Origin: Phoenix dactylifera
Lineage: Eukaryota > Streptophyta > Magnoliopsida > Arecales > Arecaceae
DNA: 64,000 nucleotides
NCBI RefSeq assembly: GCF_009389715.1
Contig: NC_052392.1
Location: 37,248,410-37,312,409 of the forward strand
Direction of reading: 5' to 3'
Shown here: in pieces, positions 37,901 through 49,935 of the stretch
How positions within the stretch are numbered: the first letter of the stretch is position 1
Layout: each line of letters starts with the position of its first letter
Program-made: the position numbers and the translations under genes
The notes under the pieces: model-generated
The model's database searches: none
The model's input: only the letters and a program-made list of their open reading frames with translations
What the model was told of the DNA's origin: nothing

Positions 37901-40900
37901 CCAACTAGCTGGCTCCTCTTCAGTTTCACCACGGCCTCCAATAGTGGAAACCTCAAAGAAATGGTTCCATGTGCAACAATAATTATTCAGATGCCTGTAG
38001 GGTGGCTCAGATACTACGAAAAAGAAAAAAGGACTCATGATATTTGAAATAGTAAAATGCCACTAATAAGGTTTTTACAAGTAACCACATTGCATACTAG
38101 TTTAATGTTTGCCAGAGTTAAGAGGAATGGTGCTGGTAAACAAAGAGCAATGAATATGACACATTAAACATTCCAATAATGAATGCCAACATAACGGATA
38201 CTAGAGAGTCATTAAACATCATTCCAATAGTCAAAGTGGCAGTCTCTTTTTAATTGATTTTGATTGTTTTTATTTGTTATCAAACAAAATCATGCTTTAT
38301 ACACCAAGAAAAAAAATCATGCTTTAAGTAATAATTCAGATCCCCCACTTCTCCGAGGGTGAATCCAACTCAAGTTGATTTCGAGTTGGGCATATTATGA
38401 AGGAACAAAGGAAAGTAAAAACCTTTTTATTCAAAACTTTTCAATATGCTATCAGCTAAACATAATCTTTTTACTTAGTTGCATTATATATCATTTATAC
38501 AAAGTGATAAACAGCATTAGAGCATGAGGATTTTCACTAGTTATGAGGCCAAAGATCCCATCATCTTCATTCATTTTGTGTGCAGGCACAAGATATTCAG
38601 CCAACAAATATATGACTGATGAAGAAAGACAGTGGTGTCATGTTTGCCAATATGTGACACAACATGGAATAACTGAACTCACCGTACAACCCAAAGGTTT
38701 TGGAAAACCCTCAAAAAACATTAAAGTTTTGGACGGCCTTTTTCCACCTTCACCACAGATATTATGCTCCTCTGTAAATTTTTCAATATGGAAAGACTCA
38801 CATTGCTTCAGCTTCACTTTCATCAGAATGTCAGCCGAAGAAATGATGGGAGAAGCAGTACATCGTGCAATTCTTAGCAAGCGTGAAAGCTTCATATCAA
38901 AGACCAGCGTGATTCCTTTTGCAAGAAGAGATTCTCGTATGTCACGTGAAACAGTTTTCTCTACCAGAACTACATTTGGCTGACATGTTTCTATCATCTC
39001 AATTATAGACTTTAAATGGTCCTTTTCCTGATACCAAAAGAAAAAAGGGAGAAATAGCTCAGAATCTCTAAGCAGTATCATCAAGACATTCACCAAAGAA
39101 CTTCCTTAGGCCTACCTCTTCCATTGACTCAAATGATAACAAATTAAGTGCAGAATGCCCTAGGGCTCCCTGAAGGAGAAGAAGTCTAGGATTTTTGAAC
39201 TTGGTTGGCATGCGCTTATGTGCAGCATTCTTCTTGAAAACTAAGCCTTTGATCACTTGACTGCAAAGAAAATTTCCACAGTTGAGCGAACAGCTTTTTA
39301 GCCTTAATCTAAAATAGATATGAGAAAAACCACATAACTTATAAACTACTACAGCCTGTACCTTTCACTGCGAGTACCAGATGCGATACATTTCACCTTC
39401 ACATATGAACCAGGATCCATTGCCCTTCCCTCACTAGCATCAGGCTTGACAAGCAGCGCGGCTTCCCATGATAATGATGCCACAATGTCAAGCCAACTCT
39501 TGTCACCCTCTTTTCCAGAAAAGTTGAGGCCCTCAGAGGCCAAAAGTCGACTTACAAGAATTTTGAGCTGTCCATTCATTGCTTCCAACATTGCCTTTTG
39601 CCGCTCTTCTTTATAACTGTGAGCACTCCCATTTTCTTCATCGAGACTGCTTAAAGAACTCGGTTGACCCCATTTTGTACCATCACCATAGTCATCGTCG
39701 TCATCATAATTAGCAATGCTATCCATGTCATCTTCCATGTCTTCCGGTTCAGGTGGTATCCAGATGAGAGAATCTTTTTCAAAATAGGATAAGAATGTTG
39801 GACTACTGCTGTCAATGGCATTCTCTGTCCCATCTGAATCATCAGCAATTCTCATGGATCGAGCATCACCTGGCATGCCATTATAAAGTCCAGATTTCTC
39901 GCCACTGCCATCTAAATAGCCCACTGATGGTCCATCTACATTTACCTTAGCATGAGAAGACTGAATATCTATATCTTTGAATGAATTTCCATTTCTATGA
40001 TCTTTTACGTGTTCGGTAAATCGTAGGTCTGGATGCTTTTGACCAGTATCCAGAGACTCAACTCCATTCTCCCTGCCAAATGATAACTCATAAATGGCCA
40101 CATGTCAACCATCAATACATGTTCCAACAAATAAAACAATAAAAGTACAATTATTGGATCCACAATAGCTAATCTTGTCATCATTTGTAGCTTTCATTAT
40201 AAGAGCAACAGAAAATTATGTGCATAAGAATTACTAGGCTAAAGAATGGAAGTAGAGGAATTTACAAAGGAAAGAAATTACTGTTGGATGCTTTGCCACA
40301 CATTCTAAGAAATGCATGGGACCTTCACATTAAAGAATTTCTCATGTAGCAAAATGGTTGTGTATAGTTAGTTAATCTCAATCTAAGTGCCCAATATAAA
40401 CCTTATATCAATGTCATACTTACAGAATGTAGTGTAACAAGAAATAAGACTACATAGTTTTCATTGAACAAATTGCAGATCAAAGTATTGTACATACCTC
40501 ATTTGTGAACTCAAATCAGCGGGGAAATCACCTGAGAAAAGACGAAATTAGCACCATATGCTTAACAAGAGGCTAAGTCAAACAACATCTAAAAGGTAAA
40601 AAATTGATTAAAAAAAGTCAGTTACCAAGGCTTTACCAAGGCTTGAAACACAACTTCCATAGCTTGACAGAGAGAGCGCGGGACTAACCAAAGGCGAGGT
40701 GCAAGGACTCAAACCATCCATTCTTAAAGACCCTTTGCCATACTTCTCCAGACTTTCAGTGGGCTTACAGTGCCCAACCAGGTATTCATCATCCAGGGCA
40801 GAAGAACTATCCCTTTTTTTACACTCCTGACAGATGGAATGATGGCAAATTTTACAGCGATATCCACTATCCAGAGGTGTCTTTTCTGAGCCACATGCAT

Positions 40901-40916
40901 GACACATTGTATTCAT
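31967..40916 (-). CDS. FAB1: FAB1 1-phosphatidylinositol-3-phosphate 5-kinase, FAB1C/D type, about 1757 aa
   Basis: PIKfyve-like lipid kinase converting PI3P to PI(3,5)P2 on endosomes and vacuoles. Twelve coding exons, all GT-AG and in frame: 40916-40637, 40531-40498, 40072-39362, 39260-39116, 39027-38683, 36418-35471, 35372-35038, 34937-34811, 34689-34522, 34323-32758, 32673-32410, 32317-31967. The N-terminus has CHACG, CKIC and CQEC pairs instead of a true FYVE finger, as in plant FAB1C/D. The Cpn60/TCP1 chaperonin-like domain spans about residues 345-610 (LVEKTVSRDI, ELKKVKRVVHYTVFAAYHL). A Cys-rich block (CSSCGEPPESH) starts near 825. The C-terminal kinase has MDDRFIIKQIKKTELDSF, MENLLFG, RIFDLKGAVFSRY, INVMDYSLLVGVD and IIDYLRQYTWDK. 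The middle of exon 10 is a poorly conserved Ser-rich linker. The start ATG is the first in frame in its exon; an upstream coding exon giving a longer N-terminus is possible. A truncated copy lies downstream at 27.2-28.8 kb. Confidence 0.93.
36600..37735. repeat. Foldback-like repeat in a FAB1 intron
   Basis: The 2.26-kb intron at 36419-38682 holds a purine-rich arm (about 36650-36865) and, 600 bp away, a pyrimidine-rich arm (about 37445-37665). The second is a good reverse complement of the first, including shared non-repeat words such as GGCGGAGAGTGAGAGAG near the arm ends. Between them are AACCGGTT-rich sequence, a (TG)n run near 37064-37078, and a block ending ACACCCCTAG at about 37322-37331. 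An inner 19-bp inverted repeat starting AGAGAGGACTTTC lies at about 37345 and 37440. It could be a foldback transposon or two insertions of one low-complexity repeat in opposite orientation. Confidence 0.6.
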
Positions 40917-40979
40917 AAGTTCCCAATGAAACTTGATAAAAACATCAGGTTCCAGTTCCTCCCCACTACATCCAATATC

Positions 40980-42450
40980 CTGAAAATAAGAGAATGATTC
41001 AGTATCCACCAAATGCCACACTTGAATGCAATTGCAACCTCAACAAATAAACTATTTACAAAATGGTGACAAGATCCAAAGGAACTACAAAGACCACATT
41101 AACCTTCAAGGTACATGAAAAACTGCAAAAACATAATTAGAATGAGGGAAACATGAAACCTCCACGGAGGAAGAAAAAAAAACCTTCCAGCTAAAATTAG
41201 AAGATGGCAAACAATGGACGCCAATGCCAAAACAATCCGTACTGTACCAGTCCTAATGTGAGATTGAAAATAATGAGCTATAACAAAAGGGGCTATGAAC
41301 AAAATCAAAATTTACTAAATTATTCTAATAATGGAAAATTTAAACCTATTAAAAAAGCGCACACGTGTAAAAAATTCAACCTAGAATTAAAGAATGGAGA
41401 ACACTTAAATGCAACTTCAGAGAATGTGGAACCATAGCTAACGCAAGAAACTGACAATGATAACTAATAACAATGAGAACTCACAAAATCAGCAGTAAAA
41501 GATCTAAATTTTCTAATAATAAATCTCATGCAATAAAGCACAGCAAGGGCTTAGAAATCCAATCTGGAGTCCAGAATTACTACAAACCGTGAATGGAATC
41601 TTTAAGACTCAAAAACCTTATGCAAAACTACAACAACAGCAATAAATAATCATATAAAAACAACACCCTCGACAACCAACCCAAGTCCTGAAGAAAAATC
41701 TAAATCTAACCAAACGCAGGACTTCCTAAGGGATTGGAAGCCAAATCTTAACATTTCAAATATTCATCACCTAAATTATATTTAAAAATAAATAAAAACA
41801 ACGCCATAATAAATCAGAGCAAATTAAGTGTAATTAAATAGCATTGTCGGAAAATAGACCAAATTCACGCATCCATACAACTCAAGAAACTAAAAAGCAA
41901 ACTATCCATCTCATCCAGAATCAGAACTCTGATGGAAAAATTAGTAATAATCAAGAAATGAAGGAAAGAAGAAGAAGAGACTAGCAGGAAAACAAAACCT
42001 AAAACAGGTCACTAGATCATTTATGAATTTTAAAAAAAAAAATTAAGCGCCAGTACGCCAGATCCCAAAACTAATGAAAACCCAGCAGAATTTTCAAAAA
42101 ATTCCGGGAATTAAGCACCCAAGACCCGCCCCTTGTTAAACCTCGATCCCGAAACTAATCAGAGCCCAACAAATAACTCAAGCAAACCAAAAATTTTCAA
42201 AAAAAAAAGGAACAAAGATCCAAGATTCAAGTATCAGCTCCCACCTCACCTCTCGATAAACTCCAAATCCTACAATCTTCCCAAGACCAACGAAAAACCA
42301 AATTAATCCAAAAAACAAATTCTGCCCCTCTCAAACCCACAGATCGATCTCCCCTTTTCCCAAACCCCTCGAGGATTTATGCATAGAGAAAAAAAAAATC
42401 AAGAAAATATCGAATATAAGAGGCGCCATTAAGATAAAAGAATCGCTTAC
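40980..42450 (-). other. Intron in the FAB1 5' untranslated region
   Basis: About 1.47 kb of AT-rich sequence between a well-formed acceptor (TTATTTTCAG|GATATT at 40979) and a donor (GAACGG|GTAAGC at 42451/42450). No coding content was found. Introns in the leader are common in plant housekeeping genes. Confidence 0.5.
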
Positions 42451-42710
42451 CCGTTCGGAGAAATCGAGGGAGAATATCTACCAACTCCCGCAAGCCCGTA
42501 ATTATAAACCCCTTCTTCCAATCTATCTTTATCGATCCCTGAAATCTTCTCCAAACGAAAAGAATATCGAAGAACCCCAGCGCCCGATCCAAAACCCCGA
42601 ATTCTTCTTCCAAGAAATAGAGAGAGAAAGAGAGTGGAAGACACGGAGAGAGGGAGAGGGGGGCTGTGGGGAAAGAAAAAGGTTCTTGCCGAGTGGAGCC
42701 CACCGGCGGT
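42451..42710 (-). other. Probable 5' non-coding first exon of FAB1
   Basis: A pyrimidine-rich leader-like sequence on the minus strand (CTCTCTTTCTCTCTCTATTTC near 42614-42634) ends in a strong donor, CGG|GTAAGC. Joined to the acceptor at 40979, the FAB1 frame has an in-frame stop upstream and no ATG, so this exon would be untranslated. The transcription start is not defined; the right boundary is approximate. Confidence 0.5.
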
Positions 42711-45700
42711 GAAAGGTCATTCCATTTTCGCTCTTGTTTTTCTTCGTAGTAGAATACTTTGAAGGTGGAAATCAGTAAAAATGGAAATATTTTTACCGTA
42801 GTGGACTACGCGTATTTTTGTATGGGAGCAGACCGGGAGACCGGGTGCGAACATTGCGGCTTGGGTTTTTTCGACTTTTCGAACATAGGGGCAGCGCAAC
42901 CCTTTATTCTAGGAGTCGAACTAGAGAGATCTACTACCGTCCATTCCATGCGACACCCATGATTGAGTGGTCCATTCGATCACGACCATGCCGTGATTGA
43001 ATGTGATCCATGCTCCACTTGCGACAATTGGCGCTATATAATGTGATGAGCTGCCACGAAGAGATTGAACCGTCTTCGTCCAACTCTAATCCCAAATTAT
43101 GAAGGATCTTGATTGCCGATTTGGACATCCAACCCAACCATGAAGCAACTTTTGGCTTTTGGTTCATATAATCATTTTTCAGCTCAAACTTTAACTGATT
43201 TTAAGTTAAAATTTTCGACTCCACTTAGATCATGTCGGTTCAGTTTGAATGAGGTGGCTTCAAAGTTTAAGATGTTTGGTACGTCAAGTTATTGAACATA
43301 TTAATAAATTAAGTGATCGATTAGGGATTTACTCATGCTATTATAAAGTTAGACAAGTCGGGCATGATAATAATATCCACCAAAAAAGAAGTATAGCTAT
43401 AAATTCCAAACTGAATTTGTTTTCCTCCCAATTCAACCTCGAACCCGCCCCTAATTGTGTTCATAAGATTGCTTTTTTCTACCCTCCACCTTTCTACCCT
43501 TATTTCCATTCGATGCGATCCCTTAAAGGCTGGCTCCAATAAAAATCAAAACCTAGATCTCTTATCCAAGTAGTAAATTGGTGTATCATAACTAAAGTCC
43601 CATAGTGAATCTATAGATTCCTTAAAAATATTAGTTCCAAAAGAAAAATAATTTATATAGTGTAGGGTACTTAAATGTTCTGATAACTTAAATTTTGAAC
43701 ATAATTTACCATCACCATGCAGAGACCATGGGAAATAGTCCCAAATAATTCCCACTTCTGCAATTAATAACCATCTTATTATTAATAACAGGAATACTAT
43801 TCTACCTAGCTTTTTTTTCTTTATTTTTTTTTAACATTTTTTTCAATACCGCAGATCCACCATGGACTTTGTTTCAATATTTTGGACATGTTCCAAGACT
43901 CATGCATTACACGTGGCACAGATAAGAACTTTTCCTTCATTTTTACGTTGTAGGGTACTAACGTATATGCTTAAATCACCTGTCATCCAAGTCAGACCTC
44001 GTCAATGGTGTGTGATTTAGAAAAGAAATAAAAGCGTTTACCATCTGTCCGATCATTGACAACCGACCGTTGATCATATAACGGATGACGTTTGGTTGTA
44101 GAGGAAACGCCGGACGGAAACAAGAACACCAACGAAATGGCCGTTATTCTTCACCTACTTTGCTTTTCTATTTTTTTCAGAAAAAAAAACTATTTATGAC
44201 TGGGTGCACGACTGGGTGCGACAAAAAGAGTTTTATTTAACATCCCGCTTCTAAACAAATCTAAAATCCACTGCTACGCGGAGGACAGGAGAGGACATGT
44301 CATCGTCATCGAGGATACGATTCTTCTTCGCTCGATCTCGACCGTCGGATTGTTGATCGTCCGCGTTGCGGCAGTTTTCTGTCGCCAGGAGGGAGAGATC
44401 TTGACGAGGAGATCTGTTTCTGGACCGTTGGATTGTTGGTGGGCCCACAAATTACGCGGTGCTGATTTTTTTATATACATTCTTTAATCACGGCCGCTGC
44501 GGTCCGATTGATGAATGGGAAATTATTATAATTAAGTTTGTTCTTGTCTTATTAAAAGAGTCGGCGAGGCATTAGCCGGCTCCTTGTTATATGGAGGGTT
44601 GATTTAAGGTGACATCCAGCTATGGATTCGGTATATCCGCTACAAATTTAGTGCAACTTGTCTTACAATATCATTTTTCGAGGGTTTAAAGATAATATAA
44701 TTAAAGATCAAAATGATGTCAAAAGAAATGAAAAGAAAATTATAGATAAATATCATTTTCTGATGTTAAAAGCATGGCTATATATATTATTATTAGTAAA
44801 AGAACTTACGACATTATCATAAGATAACAACTAAGTTTTGTGATTTGAATATAGAAGTAATTGTTCCGTGTGTCATACACAAGGGTGTACATCACTTGAA
44901 GTTGTTATTCACCTGTATGCACATATAGAGTTATAGCACCTCTGAACCATGGATTCAATGTTTGTGGTAATTAATTATGATCATAGCCCTAAGATTTAAT
45001 GTATCCGTATCGAAGGAGTAACTATGAGCCAATGAAACTAATGACCATTTTAAAAGGAAAACATGATCTATCACTTTCCAGTATATAGAATTTATTATAT
45101 GGAAGCTACACTTGGATCATTCAACTTGGACAAGATATTATATATGGATAACTAGCAAATGCATGGATAAAAATTGTACACTAGGATCTCAACTTTTGCA
45201 TTTGTTGGGTGTCATCATCAAACTGATTCCACACCGCCCCGGTCACTTGCCACTTGGGATTATAACATCCATCTCCCTTGCCAATTCATAGATAAAGACA
45301 TGCATATCATAATCATAATGATATTCTTGCCAACTATAATAACACCAAATTTATACTTAACCATGCTTGTGGGTTATTGACACAGATCATACTTGACATC
45401 ATTTTGAATCCACCAGCTTGATTTGCTTTGCAATATCAGCTTAAGCTCCAACACCAATTATTCCAAACAATCATGTGAAGTTGGTATAAAAATCCTGCAT
45501 GAAGGATGCCACGTAGCCTCTCGCGTAGGAGTGTTAGAATTTTGCCGCGTAGCCTCTCACGTCAGAAGTGTTAGAATTTTGCAGCACAGCGAGTCCTCCC
45601 CCTCCATTATCCGCTTTCACTCACCGGGAAACCGATTCCGCTATCAGAATCTTTTTGGTGCTTTGGAGAGAGTGAATCTCAGTCCAGCGATCGCTAGAGA

Positions 45701-45780
45701 AATAATTGGAATTGCCAATCTTGAATTGCAGATGCTAGATAGAAGCATCGCAATTTGCCTACTGCGCCTAAGCTTTTCCG
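42711..45780. other. Intergenic, no gene recognised
   Basis: Upstream of FAB1 on its right side. A GC-rich, promoter-looking patch lies at about 44250-44510: it contains GTGGGCCCAC (site II-like TGGGCC), two copies of a (G)ACCGT(C/T)GGATTGTTG word and a possible TATATA at about 44472. No gene follows it on either strand. An ABRE/G-box-like ACACGTGGC is at about 43911. A diverged duplicate of about 35 bp containing GTGTTAGAATTTTGC occurs twice at 45512-45582. Confidence 0.5.
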
Positions 45781-45810
45781 GAAGCGTTGCTAGAAGCCAT
45801 TAATTACTTA

Positions 45811-48800
45811 CGCTTATAAGCATTGGAAGGCTTAATTACCGACCCTTATAAGCGTTGGCAGAAGTCAAAACCCGACGACACTTATAAGCGTCGTTGGCTT
45901 CCATATAACCCACCCACCCCTACCGACCTCTCCATCAGCCTCAAATCCCTAACCCACCCCGACCGACCCCCTCCCTTAGCCTCTTTCACTGCATCTCAGC
46001 TCGAAAGCAGTGCTGCCCCATCAATTGCCACTGATCGACCACCACCTCTGCCTCTCTCCATGCCGGTCCCCTTCTCCTCCTCCCACTCTCTGCTGGCCTC
46101 CTCTTCTTGGCCAACTTCCTCCTCCTATTCTCCTCGTCCTGCCCATACCCACCGCCAATCCGCAGTGTTAGCGGCAGAAGCTCCAGCCGACTGCCCTCCT
46201 CCAGCCGATTGCGGATCTCAGTCGTCCTAGCTTCAGGTGATTTTCTTTTTTTACTTAAGGCATTGTCCTAGTGATCCACGCTTAATTTGGCAATTGCTCT
46301 TCTTTTATTTCTACCACACAACAAAAAAAATAAACTAAGGAGTGTTACTAAATTCAATTATGACCATAAAGTTGCAGAGATAAACAGAAAAGGATGGGCA
46401 AATTTCCACCAAGTCACGGGGCCTTTAATTAAGGTTCAAACCTAAGCTATTGTTTTCTTGTGGGCCTAAAGTTCTTACTTTTAGTCTATCTATTTTGTGA
46501 AAAAGTAGAGGCATAATGAAGTTTACCACCCCATAATTCGATCATCTATCTCTAATTTTAGAAGAATTAGCCATGCAAGGGTTGGAGACATGTGGGAGAG
46601 TTTGGTAAAATTTATAGGGTCCAAGAACAGAAGGTGCAAGAGATTATGATAGGATTTACTATTAAATATTTATGGTGTAGAGGCAAGTTTAGAGATGGTG
46701 TGGAGATGTTTGGGATGAAAATGTCCTTAGATATGCTTCTGGAGAGCGGTCAAAAAGAAATTTAATTTGTTACTAGCTAGCACAATTAATTCATCCTCGT
46801 GAATCAGAGTTGGGTCTGTTAGCTTGAATATATTAACCCCAAAATACATTTATATTGAGATAATGTATTGAAGCTTGACACAATGTATTGAGATGTTCTA
46901 ATATTGTTGAACTCCTCATCAGAAGGCCTTTTAGTTCTCCACATTTGGAGGTGCCAAACATGATTTTTGTACTGAATGCATCTGGCCAGAGTTATTGATT
47001 AGCGATCATAGGCATTTTCATATATGTGAAGTTATACATGTGATTCTTATCCTAATTTATCCTCAATGTGTTGTGGTTCAGCCTGAGATAGAGTTTCTTT
47101 CTAGAACTTATTGCTCCTCTATTCTATAAATATAGCCTATGGCATTGAGTAAAATAGGAAAGTTAAACATGAGACACATCTTGTAAATCTTTCCTCAACA
47201 TACAAAGAGAGAAGCAAAAAGAACATAAAATGTGATAAAGGTCCAGCACCTATTTACAAAAATGAAAAATGATATCAAAAAGCGCTAAACCATCATGTAT
47301 CAGCATTATGTTAGATTAGTTTTACTTTTCCTATATATATTGATTTTGCTAAATTGCTTCAAACAACTTTTTGCTTAGTATCTAATTTCATTTATCTTTT
47401 GTAGATAAGTCGCAATTCGATCATTATTTTAATATAATGGACAAAAGTTGGTTAAACAAGTCGAGATCTAGTAAAAAATATTTGAATGGAATTCAGAATT
47501 TCATTAAATTTATTTTTGAGATATCTAATATGAACAGAAAAATTTTATGTCCATGTCGAAAATATATAAATTGTTCTTCTCTCACTCCAAAAAATGTTGA
47601 AGAACATTTGGTATGGAATAATTTTCTAAAGTGTTATAATGAATGGGAATTTTATGAAGAGTCCATATTGTCGTCTTTATATAACCAACCCTCCTATATA
47701 GAAAACACATCTAGTTTTGGATCCAAAAAAAAATTATGTAGGAGAAGATGATATAAGGGGCTTACTCAGAGATGCTTTTGGACATAGTATTGAAAATTTA
47801 ACAGATTTTAGTTGCGGACAAGAAGCAGCTGCAATAGGTAATGAGCGTACAAATACTGATTCTATACATGTTGAGGAACCTATGCATTCCGATAACATAG
47901 ATCAGTATCATAACTTGGTAAAAAATTGTGATCAAAAATCATATCCGGATTGTAAGAATTTTACGGAAATTTTTTTTCTTGTGCATTTATTCCATTTGAA
48001 ATATTTGAATAGATGATCTAGCAAGTTTTTCACTATATTGCTTCAATTATTAAAGGATGCATTTTCGGAAGGTGTTACTTTGTCATCATCTTCTTATGAA
48101 GCCAAAAAATTAGTAAAAGAATTGGATCTTGGATACAAGAAGATACGCAGTTGTCCAAATGATTGTATATTATACTATGGTGAAAATGTTAACCAAGAGT
48201 CTTGCCGAATATGTAGATCTTCACGATGGAAAAAACATAAAGAAGATGGGCATGATTTGTTGAATGAAGTGGATGCCGCACGGACTAAGAAAAAACCGGC
48301 TAAAGTTTTGAGGTATTTTTCTCTCATACCTAGATTGAAAAAGATGTATGCATCATAGAATATAGCTTCCTTGATGAGATGGCATGATGAAGGTCATACA
48401 AAGAATGGAATGTTAAGACATCCAGCAGATAGTTTAGCATGAAAAGTATTTGATGATAGGTATCACGAATTTGCTTCTGATGTTCGCAGTGTTGGACTGC
48501 GTTTAGCTACTAATAGGTTTAATCCATTCTAAACGATGAGTTCTATATATAATACTTAGTCGGCCGCTTTGATTCCATATAATTTGCCATCATGGATATA
48601 TATGAAACATTCTTCACTCATTCTAGCAATGGTTATTCCAGATGATAAGGGCCCAAGTAATGATATTGATGTTTTTCTGCAGCCTTTAATAGAGGAATTG
48701 AAATAGTTATGGGAAGGTATTGATGCATTTGATGCTTTCGCTGGCCAAATATTCAAATTGCGTGTAACTCTTATCTGGACTATCAATAATTTTTCCTGCA

Positions 48801-49935
48801 TATGCTAATTTATTAATTTCTTTTTTTCAAATATTAATATATGACTTTTTTTGAGAGATATAGGACAGGGCTACATCACATATTTCAAAACATATCAGGA
48901 AGACATTATCATCTAGCAAGACCAGTTGTATCGAAGCTCAAGTGTTTGCTGAATCGATGGGCCCGAAGTGTTATGGTCGAGTGAGAGGTTATAGCGTTGG
49001 AGTTACCCCCCACTCAGTTGTCTGCAGTGAGCCAATATACTCAAGATGCCAGACAAGATAGTAACACTGCAGAGATTTTTAGTTTAAAAGTAGCGATGGA
49101 GGAGATGAGGCAGAGCTATCATACGGAGATGAAGCGATAAGGCAGAGCTATCATACGAAGATAGAGCAATAAGGTAGAGCTATCATCCAGATATGGAAGA
49201 GTTGAGGCAGAGCCATCAAACAAAGATACAATTTTTAAGGGCTCAATTAAACCAGATTTCAGCTATATTGCATAGATTTGTCCCTCCTCAGATAAATAAC
49301 TATATCTATTTGAATATTGTGCATAATTATTATGTATTTTTGTGTGAGCTTAATGATTTTTGTATTCTTAACTTCTAAAGTTTCTTTTTTTTTTGATATT
49401 TCATTTACTCGTAAAGATGGTGATGATGATGCCATCGACCCTGATACCTCATAGACTATTTATTTAGTTATATATGTATATTTTTTATGTTTTCGAAGCA
49501 CATTGTAAATGTAAATTGATAATGTAAATGTAATCATATTTGACAATATAATTTTTTTCGAATAATCCGTTTGATTGTAATATGTGACTTTTGTTATTAA
49601 TGTGTTTGGTAAATGTATACAAAATTTTTTATTTTTTTAAATATATATATTTTTTTAAAAAATACTCTAACAATGCTTTAAAGCATTGTTAAAAGACCAA
49701 CTACTGATATTATTAAGCGTCGACGTAAGCCAAAACACTATGCTTATTAGCGTCGGTAGCTGCCAACACTAATAAGCATTGGCAAAGTATCGGTAATTGC
49801 CGATGCTTGTCCAATGCTTATATTGCCGACGCTTTTATGATGCTTTAAAAAGCATTGGCAATAAAAATACCGACGCTTATAAGCATCAGTATATGAATTA
49901 AAAAGTGTGAGAAAATTTCCTTTTTGTTGTTGTGA
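45811..49935 (+). mobile_element. Decayed CACTA (En/Spm) transposon
   Basis: The element is defined by matching subterminal repeats at both ends and a transposase remnant in between. At the left (45811-45895) and right (49700-49895), copies of a palindromic word close to GACGCTTATAAGCGTC and variants with GGCA or CGG flanks recur in both orientations, as expected for CACTA subterminal transposase-binding repeats. The right terminus may be at about 49934 (minus strand CACAACAACAAAAAGG), but a matching left CACTA-type terminus and the 3-bp target duplication were not found, so the left limit is uncertain. A GC-rich leader-like region with a Pro/Ser-rich open frame lies at 45890-46230; 46230-47436 is non-coding. 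Confidence 0.65.
47437..49376 (+). pseudogene. CACTA transposase remnants (TNP2- and TNP1-like)
   Basis: The first open segment (47437-47751) begins MDKSWL and has ILCPCRKYINC and EEHLVWNNFLKCYNEWEFYEE, the transposase-associated zinc-finger domain of plant CACTA elements. After a frameshift, 47717-48016 carries DDIRGLLRDAFG. Next, 48038-48358 carries LLKDAFSEGVTL, SYEAKKLVKELDLGYKKI, CPNDCILYYGE and ESCRICRSSRWK, typical of TNP2. Broken TNP2 continues to about 48800 (SLMRWHDEGHTKNGMLRHP, NDIDVFLQPLIEELK), with several stop codons. The TNP2 C-terminus is missing. From about 48870 a second remnant resembles the TNP1/Transposase_24 family (LPPTQLSAVSQYTQDARQD). It ends in a coil-like segment built of four 32-33 bp repeats at 49107-49225. 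It cannot encode a functional protein. Confidence 0.85.

Noticed and set aside
37435..37908. 157-codon Ser/Leu/Pro-rich frame
   Set aside because: Translation of the pyrimidine-rich arm in a FAB1 intron; low complexity only.
42377..42703. 108-codon minus-strand frame upstream of FAB1
   Set aside because: Lies in the predicted 5' non-coding exon and runs past its donor site; no domain.
45423..45803. 126-codon + strand frame next to the CACTA left end
   Set aside because: No recognisable domain, and it runs through a local direct repeat.
45823..46230. 135-codon Pro/Ser-rich + strand frame
   Set aside because: Starts inside a CACTA subterminal repeat and has no domain; more likely GC-rich leader sequence of the element than a host gene.
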